Part shown: in pieces, positions 1-7,717 of the stretch | Layout of the letters: every line of letters begins with the position of its first letter | Position numbering within the stretch: position 1 is the first letter of the stretch | Assembly: GCA_001275005.1 (NCBI GenBank) | Contig: JWZX01001690.1 | Coordinates: 1 to 15,768 of the forward strand | DNA from: Chrysochromulina tobinii | Lineage: Eukaryota; Haptophyta; Prymnesiales; Chrysochromulinaceae | DNA length: 15,768 bases | Direction of reading: 5' to 3' | Translations under genes and position numbers: made by a program | The notes under the pieces: generated by a model | The model's input: the letters and a program-made list of their open reading frames with translations, nothing else | What the model was told of the DNA's origin: nothing | The model's database searches: none

Positions 1-1
1 G

Positions 2-745
2 CCGCCATCTCCACCACCTCCTTCTCCGCCGCCCAAGCCGCCACCCTCGCCGCCGCCGCCCTCGCCGCCACCGCCATTGCCACCGCCACCCTCGCCGCCA
101 CCCCCATCGCCGCCGCCTCCGAGCCCACCGCCACCGCCAAGCCCACCGCCATCGCCTCCACCTCCAAGCCCGCCTCCCTCACCGCCGCCACCCTCACCCC
201 CGCCCTCTCCTCCACCGCCTTCACCACCTCCGCCAGACCCTCCGCAACCTCCGCGGCCTCCGCCTTCGTTACCCGATCCTTCACCACCGCCTTCGCCACC
301 GCCTTCGCCGCCGCCCAGGCCACCGCCGCCCTCGCCGCCCCCCAGACCGCCAGCGTCGCCGCCACCGCCGTCTCCGCCTCCAAGACCTCCACCTAGGCCA
401 CCGCCACCTTCGCCCCCCCCCAGACCTCCACCTAGGCCACCGCCTCCTTCACCGCCTCCAGCTCCGCCACCGTCGCCACCTCCCCCCTGTCCACCTCCGA
501 AACCACCCTCTTCGCCGCCACCAAAACCAATGAGTCCCGCTCCGGGACGTCCACCCCCCCCTTCCAGCTCACCAGCCCCGCCACCCAAGCCGCCGTTTCC
601 TCCACCTTCTCCACAAATTCCGCCACCGCCGCCGTCTCCGCCACTCGCTCCTCCTCCGCCTTCGCCTCGGCCATCCCCGCCGCCACCTCCCTCGCCACCG
701 CCAAGGCCACCGCCAAGTCCACCACCGCCGTCGCCGCCACCCGCG
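2..745 (+). repeat. Ser-Pro-rich stalk (SPPPP/SPPP minisatellite)
   Basis: Near-continuous CCN codons with interspersed TCN/AGY give SPPPP and SPPP blocks with occasional R, K, D and N. Such blocks are typical of hydroxyproline-rich cell-wall glycoproteins such as pherophorins and extensins, where they form stiff glycosylated rods. Here the tract would hold the binding modules away from the membrane. The low complexity makes its length prone to slippage and to assembly collapse. Confidence 0.9.
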
Positions 746-3700
746 AATCCCGGTGGATTATCGCATGCCATCGCGACCGTGGATATCAGGCTGGCTGGCA
801 ACCTAAGCGATTACAATGCAACGTACCGGCAGTTGATACAGGCTCGAGTTGCTGCCGCAGCAGGCGCGAACTTCACGTATGTCACTGCAACGTGGAGTGA
901 GGCCAATACCAATTGGACAACCGAGCGCTTGATGCGAGACATTGGCCAGTCAAGCAGGCCTTCCCTGAGGATGCTTTGCACGAACGGATGCGCGCGGACT
1001 CCGTCAGCGGGTTCCGACGGCTCTTGCTCCGACGGTGGCCCGGGCGCCGAGTTTTCAGAGTGCGCGTTTGGTGACGATTGCCGCGACTGTGGCCAACGTT
1101 TCGTGCCTGTGGAGCCGGGCACGCTGCTGAGGTGCACGAACATTTGCGCGCTCGATCCGTACAGGGCCTCTGATGGCGCGTGCTCCGACGGTGGGCCGGG
1201 CGCCGAGTTCTCATTCTGCGAGCTCGGCGACGACTGCGCAGATTGCGGCCCTCGTGTAGTGCAGGTGCCGCCAGCAACCGATGTAAGAATTTCAATCACC
1301 TTCCTCGCCATCACGCAGCTGGCACTCGATGCCAACGGAAATTCTGTGGTCGCTCGCGATCCCAATACCGGGGACGTAATTTTGGTAGATAACCCAGAGG
1401 GGTACTTTGGATATCCACGGTGCCAACCGTACGCCGCTTGCATTTACGAGTGCTCCATCTGCATGACCTTTGAGGTGAGCCCGATCGACGTTGCTCAATC
1501 AAATTCATTCACGAGGGCGTTTGAACAGCTGACGTTCATGACTGGGCGTGAGCAATTTAGTGATATGAGCAACACCTCGCACTCGGCAGCACTGAATCGT
1601 GCACTCAGCCTCCAACTTCCACTTCGGTGGGTGGGCCCGGTGACATACAGGACATCTGTCACGCCCGGACCGTCTCCGCCTCCTCCGTCCCCACCCCCGA
1701 CTCCTCCGCCGTCGCCTCCCCCGCCGTCGCCCCCTCCGTCTCCACCTCCGCCATCACCACCCCCAAATCCTCCGCCAAGGCCACCGCCGTCACCACCTCC
1801 ATCACCGCCTCCGCCCTCTCCGCCACCCAGTCCGCCACCGCCATCACCACCGCCATCACCACCGCCCTCCCCACCGCCAATCCCCCCACCACCGAGTCCG
1901 CCGCCATCGCCCCCGCCGAGGCCCCCTCCCAGCCCACCGCCAAGCCCACCTCCTTCTCCGCCACCGCCTTCTCCTCCACCCCGTCCACCGCCACCGCCCT
2001 CACCACCACCGCCCTCGCCACCACCGAACCCGCCTGGTGCGTGCGAAAATACTTGCATGACCGCGGACAATGATGTGTGCGAAGACGGCGATGTGGGAGC
2101 CGAATCCAGAAGCTGCGCGTACGGCACGGACTGCAACGACTGCGGTTGGAGAATGAGCAAGCCACCCGGCCTGCCTCCAAGATCCCCGCCACCGCCATCG
2201 GCACCACCGCCGCTGTCCCCTCCAAGGTCGCCTCCGCCATCGTCGCCCCCTGTTTACTGCCAAAAGATGTACGGCACGGGCACTTGCAGCGAGTACAAGG
2301 GGACGGCAACAGGTCCGGATGATGTGTGCAGCAACCACGGCAACTGCGTCGAAGGCTTGTGCAATTGCTCCGTCGGGTACAAGGGGCTGAGCTGTGAGCT
2401 CACGGTCTTGTGTTCCTATTTCGACACGAATGCAAGCGAGTGGTCGACCCGAGGGTGCAGTGTTGTCGCTTCGCCTCCCGGCTACACGTATTGCGAATGC
2501 TATCACTTGACCGACTTTGGCGGCATCGGGATTCCCACGTCGGCTGAAGACCTGCTTGCCGAGATTGAAGGCATCAGATTCAGGACCTTCACTGCGGATG
2601 ACATTGTAAATGTCTTGAGCAACTTCGTCCCAGGAGACAACGTGGAGATCTTTACGCTTCTGATGGCGTGCACCATCATCGATGTGTTCATGATTCTGTA
2701 CTCTCTCTTCCGACGCCATCGTCGAACGATCAGGAAATCGCGCGAGGCCGCCATGATTCGAAAGCAAGCAAAGCAAGCTGCACGACAGGAAAGGAAGCTG
2801 CAGGCGATGCAGCGTATGCAAAGTGCGCGCGGGCTGCGTCGCGCTAAACGAGTCAGCGAAGAAGCATGGAAGGCAGGGCTCGCGAACTCTCGATTTGGAC
2901 GTTCAGGCGCCGCAACGCCTGACGCCGACGTCAAGGATGTCGATTTCGACGATCTCGACGACTACGACGGACCGAAGAAGAAGAAGTCGAATCCCGCTAT
3001 TCAGGATCGTGTGTTCCTAGACCTCATCGAGGCGGATCTGAACGGTGTGATCGCACCACCTTCGCCACAAATGTTTCTGCGACAAAAGCAGTACAAAGTC
3101 GCCAATGACGATGAGTTCGATGAGTCTGTGAGTGCTCCTGCCGCCGCACCTGCCGCCGCACCGGAGACGCCTGATCGGTTGGATACGCTGCTCGAACTGC
3201 TGGGGGGGGCTGGCGACGCCCTACCTTCCTTTGAGAGCCCCGACGTGCCCTGGGCGGAGCTGCTTCAGCAACGCATGGCCGGCGCCAAGCAACGTATTGC
3301 GGGGCCCGTGCAAAGCGTGCGCATCGCCCAGCAACGCGGCCAGCCTATCGGCGCTCAGGGCCCCGGCGTGCTTCAGCAACGCCTCCAACGCATCCAGCCT
3401 ATCGGCGCTCAGAGCATTCCTGCTGGCTCTCCAGGAACGCTCCTGGCAGGAACGCTGGCAGCCTCGGCAAGCCTCGGCAACTTCCGGCAGCAGCGGTTGC
3501 GGCGGTATGGCACCTCGGTTGAGGCGGGCGGCCGCCTCGCCGCCCTCTCTCCTCGTGGCAGCCGCCTGGGCACCCCTGCTGCTGCGCCATCGACTGAAGC
3601 CCCCCTCGCGTGCGATGGCGATGGCTCATTGCTGCGTCGCACATCTTCCAGCGCGGGCCTCGTCATGGCACGCAGGGGCGCGCCACGCGAGCAGATGCCG

Positions 3701-6700
3701 GGCGCGTTTGGCGTGGAGACCAACCTGACACCGTCTGCCATCGCGCCGCGGACGCCGTCGCGGCCCGACTCGGCTGCGCTGCCTGGAATGGCGGCGCGCG
3801 GGGGGTCTGGTCTGGCCTCGCTCAACATTCTGACGGAGTCGCCGCCACCTTCGCCTCCTGCAGCCTACGCCGTGAAGACAGGGAAGACTCGTACGCAACT
3901 TGACGACATACCCAGCGAAGAGGCGCTCTTGCAGATGCTCCAACAAGTCGACCAAGCACTCGGAAGTGAGCCATCGAGCCCAGTTGAGACGGAAGAGATG
4001 CGCTCATCGCGTTTGCGCATGATACACGCCCCGAAGAGTCGCCAAGAGTCTCCAAGGGACTCGAGTGTTCCGGAAACCACCGATGTGGATATGGTACGCA
4101 TGGATGAGGCCAGTCCGGAGAAGCTGCAGCAGACGCGGATGACCATGGTTCGGCCACCGAAGCGCCTGGGCGCTGCTCCCGACGACGCTGCGCGTAGCGT
4201 GGAACCCGCGTTGCGTGCGGCTGACGCTCCAGGCGCCGCCGAGGACGCCGGAGAAGTTCGAGGGAGCGAGAGCACCGCTCCAGATGCCTCCAGCAGCTTC
4301 ACCGATCTGACGCAGCTTGGCCTCGATCACCTCGTCGACGAGCATGCGAGTGCGCAGGAAGTCGGCGGCCCAGCCACTGGCGAAGACGGCGTGCGCACCC
4401 GCTCGAGTGTGGAAGGAGAGCGTACGCGCACGAGCGTCGAGCTAAGCCCTACGAAGTCAGCGCCTGCTGCTCCTTCCAGCGGCGCCGTGTCCCTCAAGGA
4501 GCGTGCCGCCAAGGCCAAGCTGACGGCCGCCGATGCCTTGAGTGCCTTCCAAGCGCCCAGGCTTGGCGACATGCACGATCTCACCGCAGAGGAGAGGCAA
4601 AAGAAGATTGATGAGAAGATGAGAACTTTGCTGAAGAAGAGCAGGGAGGAAGGCAAGATTTATGTCGTGAAGCTGAAAAAGAAAGTCGGCGAGCGTCTCG
4701 GAATCGCTCTCAGCCTCGGTACTCAGGGCGTTCTCGTTCGCGCCATCGCACCAGAATCTCTGCTCGTCCCCCACAATGTCGAGGTCGGTGACGAAATCTT
4801 ATCGATCAACGGTGACGAGATCAAGCCGACGGGTCAGTACAGAGTCGACGGCGTGAGGGTGGACCCTGAGAAGATGTTCGCCACACTCGCGCAGATTTCC
4901 GGCTCGTTAGAGCTGCGTATCCGTAGCAAGCGACCCAAGGCAGCTGAAAGGGCGGCGCGGAGCCTCCGCTCAGCCGCAGCCACATCCAGCAACGCCATAT
5001 CGAACGCCAAATCAAAAGTGGACAAGAAGTGGACAAAGGCCAAAGATCAGCGCAAGGCGATGACCGATAGCGTCTATTCGATCTCAAATCGAATGGTTGA
5101 CAAGGAAAAACTGGCAGAAGCAAAGAAAAAGGCGGCAGAGCTCAAAAGGACGTTGACCACGAAGCAAGGATTGCTAGATCTCTTCCTGGGCGGCGGCGCG
5201 AGAACCAGACGGTTCGTCGTTGCCTTCTGGAGAAACGCGCAGTCCGAGCACACAATTGTAAATGCAATCGCCCCGCCCGAAGAGGATTTTCTTGGTAGCA
5301 ATCTGCATGACGAGCAGGTGATTCACATCTTCTGGTCCACCATGCTCGGACAGCTCGCGATGATTTTCTTGCTGTCCGACTCCGAAGCCGAATCGGCATT
5401 CCCAGTAATCCAGATCTTGATTCTTGGGTTTATGACGGCCGTCATCGTGGGAGCCCTCGTTAAGATCATGAAGGAAATTTTCAAATTTGGCAACAAAAAG
5501 CGCCGCTATCCGTCAACGTACGACCGCCTGCGCAAACGGTGGGCCAGTGGGCAGGATCAGAGAGAGGCCAAGCCGAGAGTCTCCCTCAAGGTGCGCATGC
5601 ACGAATGCATCGCTGGCACGCCAGGCTTCCTCTACTACTGCATCGTCAACCTGCCTGGCTTCCTCACTTGGTGCGTGAATCCGTATAACTGGGTCAAGTA
5701 TCGCAAGCAGATGGCAAGGCGTGCATCCTACCAGCGGAAGCAGAATTGGCTCACCAGGAACCTCGATCGCACCTTCCGGCCAGGGGCGCTCAAGCAAATG
5801 GAGCAGGAGGCACGCGATCGGGAGAAGGCTGCTGTGCGTATGCAAGGCCTTGCCCGACGTCGGGAGGCACGTAAGGAGCTCTACAGACGGCGTAAGGAAG
5901 CGGGCACCGAGGACGCCGCGATTGCGGTGCAGAATGCTGCGCGTAGGCGTGCAAGCAAAAAGGTGGTTCTGCAGAAGCGCCAGGAAAGGGTGGAGAATGA
6001 TGAGGCTGCGACCAAGCTGCAAGCCGCCGCACGGCGGCGGTCGAGTCGCAAAACGGTCGACGCGGCCAAAGCCGAGCAGGAAGCGCAGCGCGAGGAAAAG
6101 AAACAGCAGGAAGCGAGCATGAAAATGCAGGCGGCGCAGCGCCGACGCAAGGCACAAAACGAGGTCAAGGCGAAGCGGATGCTGGCAAGGGACGAGGCCG
6201 AAGCGGCAGTCAAGCTGCAGGCAATGCAACGTCGTAAGAGCGCTCACAGCGCGGTCGAAAAACGACGAATTCAATCGCGACCCGGTACGCGGACGGGTGA
6301 CTCGCCTCCACCATCCCCACCCGAGCCAATTGGCTCGGGTGGGCCAAAGGGTGCTCAGGCCCGGTGGCTCGCTAAGTCGGCTACTGCCGCAGAAGAGTCG
6401 ACACCCACAGCCGTCTCGCAGATGCCAAGGCTGGATGTCTCCTTTGAGTTTGAGGCCGACTTGGACACCTTTGACGACGCGGAGGTTCTGAGCAAGCTCG
6501 CGGGCCTTGTCAAAGTCCCTAAGGCCAACATCACTACAAAAGTCCGCCGGGGCGACGGCGAGCCGCAGAGTGTCTGCTTCGACGCAGAGATCCGCTGCCC
6601 GGACCCAACCACGCTCGAAGACGCGACCCAGACGCTCCAGAGCGGCATGGACCGTGTGGGCTCTGCCCTCGGCATGACAATCCTACAGAAGCCGCGGATC

Positions 6701-7234
6701 ACTGCCACGAATCCCAGCGTGGCAGTGGCGATGGGACGGCCAGTTTCGGCTACACGAAAAATGGCTTTCGTAGACCCGCCCTCCTCGTTGTCCACCGCTG
6801 CAGAGGACAACAAAGCAGACCAGAACAAACGAGCCGAGATGAACCAGGGACTCAAGGGAAAGAAGTTATTGCAGAAGGTCAAGGGCATCAAAATGGCGGA
6901 GCGTCTTAAGGTTGCGTCTGAACAAGAGAAGCGACGGAAGAAGTCAGATCTGATTCCCTTTACGCGCCGATACATCATGTTCCGCTGGACGATGGCCTGG
7001 TTCATCAACTTGTCGATTTTCGTCACGCTCTGGATCATCTGTCTCATTTACGGTGTCACGTTTGGACCGCTGTCCTTCCAGCAGGTGATGCTCGCTTGGT
7101 TCTTTGCTCTCGGCCAGACTTGGCTCATCGTCGAGCCGACACAGGTCGGTGTGCTCACCCTCCTGCCGGGCATCATGACCAACACGTACGTTGTGAGGTT
7201 TAGACAGTTCCTCAACGACTCTGGCCTCGTCTGA
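2..7234 (+). CDS. Giant GPS/PDZ/IQ multi-domain membrane receptor, polycystin-1/adhesion-receptor-like (5' partial)
   Basis: The frame is open to the left edge with no credible Met near it, so the start lies upstream; at least 2410 codons remain. In order (nt): Ser-Pro-rich stalk 2-745; LNR-like Cys modules 977-1093 and 1133-1249; second Pro-rich stalk 1670-2037; third LNR-like module 2042-2146; EGF-like module 2327-2395; GPS motif 2411-2526 with four Cys, a Trp and H-L-T-D-F; first membrane helix about 2651-2713 followed by RRHRR; a long low-complexity cytosolic stretch; PDZ domain 4658-4930; an FWRN..EHT motif near 5213-5251 just before helices about 5318-5380 and 5399-5467; five IQ-like motifs 5825-6271; a small alpha/beta-looking domain 6422-6700; final helices about 6986-7057 and 7085-7180, the last containing W-L-I-V-E-P. 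Known: GPS motifs self-cleave between L and T/S in adhesion GPCRs and polycystin-1. Inferred: a cell-surface adhesion or mechanosensory receptor coupled to calmodulin and PDZ partners. No intron is evident. A secreted matrix protein is excluded by the helices. Confidence 0.85.
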   Translation, partial: PPSPPPPSPPPKPPPSPPPPSPPPPLPPPPSPPPPSPPPPSPPPPPSPPPSPPPPSPPPSPPPPSPPPSPPPPSPPPPDPPQPPRPPPSLPDPSPPPSPPPSPPPRPPPPSPPPRPPASPPPPSPPPRPPPRPPPPSPPPRPPPRPPPPSPPPAPPPSPPPPCPPPKPPSSPPPKPMSPAPGRPPPPSSSPAPPPKPPFPPPSPQIPPPPPSPPLAPPPPSPRPSPPPPPSPPPRPPPSPPPPSPPPANPGGLSHAIATVDIRLAGNLSDYNATYRQLIQARVAAAAGANFTYVTATWSEANTNWTTERLMRDIGQSSRPSLRMLCTNGCARTPSAGSDGSCSDGGPGAEFSECAFGDDCRDCGQRFVPVEPGTLLRCTNICALDPYRASDGACSDGGPGAEFSFCELGDDCADCGPRVVQVPPATDVRISITFLAITQLALDANGNSVVARDPNTGDVILVDNPEGYFGYPRCQPYAACIYECSICMTFEVSPIDVAQSNSFTRAFEQLTFMTGREQFSDMSNTSHSAALNRALSLQLPLRWVGPVTYRTSVTPGPSPPPPSPPPTPPPSPPPPSPPPSPPPPSPPPNPPPRPPPSPPPSPPPPSPPPSPPPPSPPPSPPPSPPPIPPPPSPPPSPPPRPPPSPPPSPPPSPPPPSPPPRPPPPPSPPPPSPPPNPPGACENTCMTADNDVCEDGDVGAESRSCAYGTDCNDCGWRMSKPPGLPPRSPPPPSAPPPLSPPRSPPPSSPPVYCQKMYGTGTCSEYKGTATGPDDVCSNHGNCVEGLCNCSVGYKGLSCELTVLCSYFDTNASEWSTRGCSVVASPPGYTYCECYHLTDFGGIGIPTSAEDLLAEIEGIRFRTFTADDIVNVLSNFVPGDNVEIFTLLMACTIIDVFMILYSLFRRHRRTIRKSREAAMIRKQAKQAARQERKLQAMQRMQSARGLRRAKRVSEEAWKAGLANSRFGRSGAATPDADVKDVDFDDLDDYDGPKKKKSNPAIQDRVFLDLIEADLNGVIAPPSPQMFLRQKQYKVANDDEFDESVSAPAAAPAAAPETPDRLDTLLELLGGAGDALPSFESPDVPWAELLQQRMAGAKQRIAGPVQSVRIAQQRGQPIGAQGPGVLQQRLQRIQPIGAQSIPAGSPGTLLAGTLAASASLGNFRQQRLRRYGTSVEAGGRLAALSPRGSRLGTPAAAPSTEAPLACDGDGSLLRRTSSSAGLVMARRGAPREQMPGAFGVETNLTPSAIAPRTPSRPDSAALPGMAARGGSGLASLNILTESPPPSPPAAYAVKTGKTRTQLDDIPSEEALLQMLQQVDQALGSEPSSPVETEEMRSSRLRMIHAPKSRQESPRDSSVPETTDVDMVRMDEASPEKLQQTRMTMVRPPKRLGAAPDDAARSVEPALRAADAPGAAEDAGEVRGSESTAPDASSSFTDLTQLGLDHLVDEHASAQEVGGPATGEDGVRTRSSVEGERTRTSVELSPTKSAPAAPSSGAVSLKERAAKAKLTAADALSAFQAPRLGDMHDLTAEERQKKIDEKMRTLLKKSREEGKIYVVKLKKKVGERLGIALSLGTQGVLVRAIAPESLLVPHNVEVGDEILSINGDEIKPTGQYRVDGVRVDPEKMFATLAQISGSLELRIRSKRPKAAERAARSLRSAAATSSNAISNAKSKVDKKWTKAKDQRKAMTDSVYSISNRMVDKEKLAEAKKKAAELKRTLTTKQGLLDLFLGGGARTRRFVVAFWRNAQSEHTIVNAIAPPEEDFLGSNLHDEQVIHIFWSTMLGQLAMIFLLSDSEAESAFPVIQILILGFMTAVIVGALVKIMKEIFKFGNKKRRYPSTYDRLRKRWASGQDQREAKPRVSLKVRMHECIAGTPGFLYYCIVNLPGFLTWCVNPYNWVKYRKQMARRASYQRKQNWLTRNLDRTFRPGALKQMEQEARDREKAAVRMQGLARRREARKELYRRRKEAGTEDAAIAVQNAARRRASKKVVLQKRQERVENDEAATKLQAAARRRSSRKTVDAAKAEQEAQREEKKQQEASMKMQAAQRRRKAQNEVKAKRMLARDEAEAAVKLQAMQRRKSAHSAVEKRRIQSRPGTRTGDSPPPSPPEPIGSGGPKGAQARWLAKSATAAEESTPTAVSQMPRLDVSFEFEADLDTFDDAEVLSKLAGLVKVPKANITTKVRRGDGEPQSVCFDAEIRCPDPTTLEDATQTLQSGMDRVGSALGMTILQKPRITATNPSVAVAMGRPVSATRKMAFVDPPSSLSTAAEDNKADQNKRAEMNQGLKGKKLLQKVKGIKMAERLKVASEQEKRRKKSDLIPFTRRYIMFRWTMAWFINLSIFVTLWIICLIYGVTFGPLSFQQVMLAWFFALGQTWLIVEPTQVGVLTLLPGIMTNTYVVRFRQFLNDSGLV
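977..1249 (+). other. Two LNR/Notch-like Cys modules
   Basis: Two 39-residue copies (nt 977-1093 and 1133-1249) share the pattern C-T-N-x-C ... D-G-x-C-S-D-G-G-P-G-A-E-F-S-x-C-x-x-G-D-D-C-x-D-C-G. The acidic CSDGGPGAEFS and DC.DCG elements suggest a small disulfide-bonded, calcium-binding fold like Lin-12/Notch repeats. A more diverged third copy sits at 2042-2146, between the second and third Pro-rich tracts. The assignment to the LNR family is by pattern only. Confidence 0.65.
1670..2037 (+). repeat. Second Ser-Pro-rich stalk
   Basis: This tract has the same SPPP/SPPPP composition as the first and lies in frame in the same protein. It separates an unrecognised extracellular segment (about nt 1250-1669, with six Cys and several N-glycosylation sequons) from the third LNR-like module. 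A shorter related Pro-Ser tract follows at about 2161-2250. Confidence 0.9.
2042..2146 (+). other. Third LNR-like Cys module
   Basis: The module reads C-E-N-T-C ... C-E-D-G-D-V-G-A-E-S-x-S-C-x-x-G-T-D-C-N-D-C-G. It keeps the Cys spacing and the GAES and DCNDCG elements of the two upstream copies, but the loop is shorter. Its position between Pro-rich stalks suggests an independent extracellular bead. Confidence 0.6.
2327..2395 (+). other. EGF-like module
   Basis: The residues CSNHGNCVEGLCNC, followed by SVGYKGLSC, match the compact EGF pattern C-x4-C-x4-C-x-C-x-x-G-Y-x-G-x-x-C. It lies immediately before the GPS motif, where many adhesion receptors carry extracellular modules. Confidence 0.75.
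2411..2713 (+). other. GPS autoproteolysis motif plus first membrane helix
   Basis: The GPS signature is complete: a first Cys at 2411, then W-S-T-R-G-C, then C-E-C-Y-H-L-T-D-F with H at 2504, L at 2507 and T at 2510. In the adhesion GPCR and polycystin-1 families, cleavage falls between that Leu and Thr, leaving a non-covalent heterodimer. A 21-residue hydrophobic helix starts about 125 bases further on (2651) and ends in an arginine-rich stop-transfer sequence. An upstream GAIN fold is not obvious from the residues. Confidence 0.8.
3341..3412 (+). repeat. 54-bp-spaced direct repeat in the cytosolic linker
   Basis: An 18-bp string encoding QPIGAQ occurs at 3341-3358 and again at 3395-3412, exactly 54 bases (18 codons) apart. 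Each copy is preceded by CAGCAACGC. The neighbouring residues are a diffuse QQR/IQ/GPG repeat. This looks like an in-frame slippage duplication in a disordered segment. Confidence 0.7.
4658..4930 (+). other. PDZ domain
   Basis: The residues IYVVKLKKKVGERLGIAL form strand A and a carboxylate-binding loop of R-L-G-I type. They are followed by GVLVRAIAPESL, then NVEVGDEILSINGDEI, then a helix and LELRIRSK. The VGDEILSINGDEI string is a very typical PDZ core. PDZ domains bind C-terminal peptides of membrane partners. This one lies in the loop between membrane helices 1 and 2, and a 15-residue insertion after the ING turn is slightly unusual. Confidence 0.85.
5825..6271 (+). repeat. Five IQ-like calmodulin-binding motifs
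   Basis: Five copies fit A-[AS]-x-x-[MVL]-Q-x-x-[AQ]-R-R-[RK]. Their conserved Gln codons begin at 5843, 5930, 6020, 6128 and 6218, giving spacings of 29, 30, 36 and 30 codons. The copies lie in a charged helix of KR/E repeats. IQ motifs bind calmodulin or light-chain-like EF-hand proteins, often without calcium. Their presence fixes this loop on the cytosolic side, which agrees with three preceding membrane crossings. Confidence 0.75.
6316..6343. repeat. Perfect 28-bp palindrome inside the receptor coding sequence
   Basis: The left half CCCACCCGAGCCAA is followed directly by its exact reverse complement, centred between 6329 and 6330 on AATT, with no spacer or mismatch. Pairing stops at 6315/6344 (C opposite C). 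It is translated in frame as a Pro/Gly linker (about PPEPIGSGG) between the IQ region and the C-terminal domain. Confidence 0.95.
6422..6700 (+). other. Unassigned small domain near the receptor C-terminus
   Basis: About 93 residues run from LDVSFEFEADLDTF through VLSKLAGLVKVP, NITTKVRRG and SVCFDAEIRCPD to TLQSGMDRVGSALGM. The strand-helix-strand-strand-helix rhythm suggests a ferredoxin-like or SEA-like alpha/beta fold. It stands between a disordered linker and the last helix pair. The fold is inferred from pattern only and I do not recognise a named family. Confidence 0.4.
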
Positions 7235-7717
7235 GATGCTGCTGTGATGATTGGAGATTGCATGTTCAATCATGAATGATCGAGGGTTAGACTTTCGTAG
7301 GGGAGACGAGGTCCATGACTTTTACGTGCCGTGCCGTGACCCGTGTCGACGCCCTGCAAGTCCTGTTGCGTACCACGTTTGTTGTAATCGCACACGAGGA
7401 CATACGATACGGAGCGTTGGGGGATGCCCCTGACATAGAGGTGCTCCCGGAGTGCAGATAGTCCTCCATGTGTAAATAAATACGAACCATGAAAAACAAC
7501 ACCTCATACGGCATGACTGATGAGATTTCAGTATATTTCATTACGGGTAGTGCCGCATCCACTGGGTCACTTACGGGAGTAACTGACGGCGAGACAGCGG
7601 TCCCGCGCGGCCGCTCCCGTGGGCCTTTTCGAAGCCATCTTCAAAGCGCTCAGCCGACGAATACACGACGCCGATCCAGGGCGGGCGCGCGGGCGCGGCG
7701 GCGGAGACGCCTTCAGG
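7235..7717. other. Convergent intergenic region (3' UTRs of two genes)
   Basis: This stretch lies between the stop of the receptor gene (+) and the stop of the coiled-coil gene (minus), which are transcribed toward each other. Composition drops toward AT. The only clear element is an AATAAA signal for the plus-strand gene. I found no convincing minus-strand AATAAA and no small gene. Confidence 0.6.
7475..7480 (+). terminator. Polyadenylation signal AATAAA of the receptor gene
   Basis: A canonical AATAAA lies 241 bases after the receptor stop, in a locally AT-rich run and followed about 15-20 bases later by an A-rich stretch. This fits 3' end formation in the intergenic space before the convergent gene. 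Confidence 0.55.

Noticed and set aside
811-1443. Long minus-strand frame opposite the LNR-like modules
   Set aside because: No recognisable domains, and it overlaps entirely with conserved Cys modules on the plus strand.
1495-2160. Minus-strand frame rich in poly-Gly/Glu
   Set aside because: It is the exact complement of the Pro-rich tract; CCN codons read backwards give GGN. The plus-strand frame continues through Cys modules and is clearly the coding one.
7220-7234. C-terminal PDZ ligand (SGLV) on the receptor
   Set aside because: The residue at position -2 is Gly, which fits neither class I nor class II PDZ ligands.
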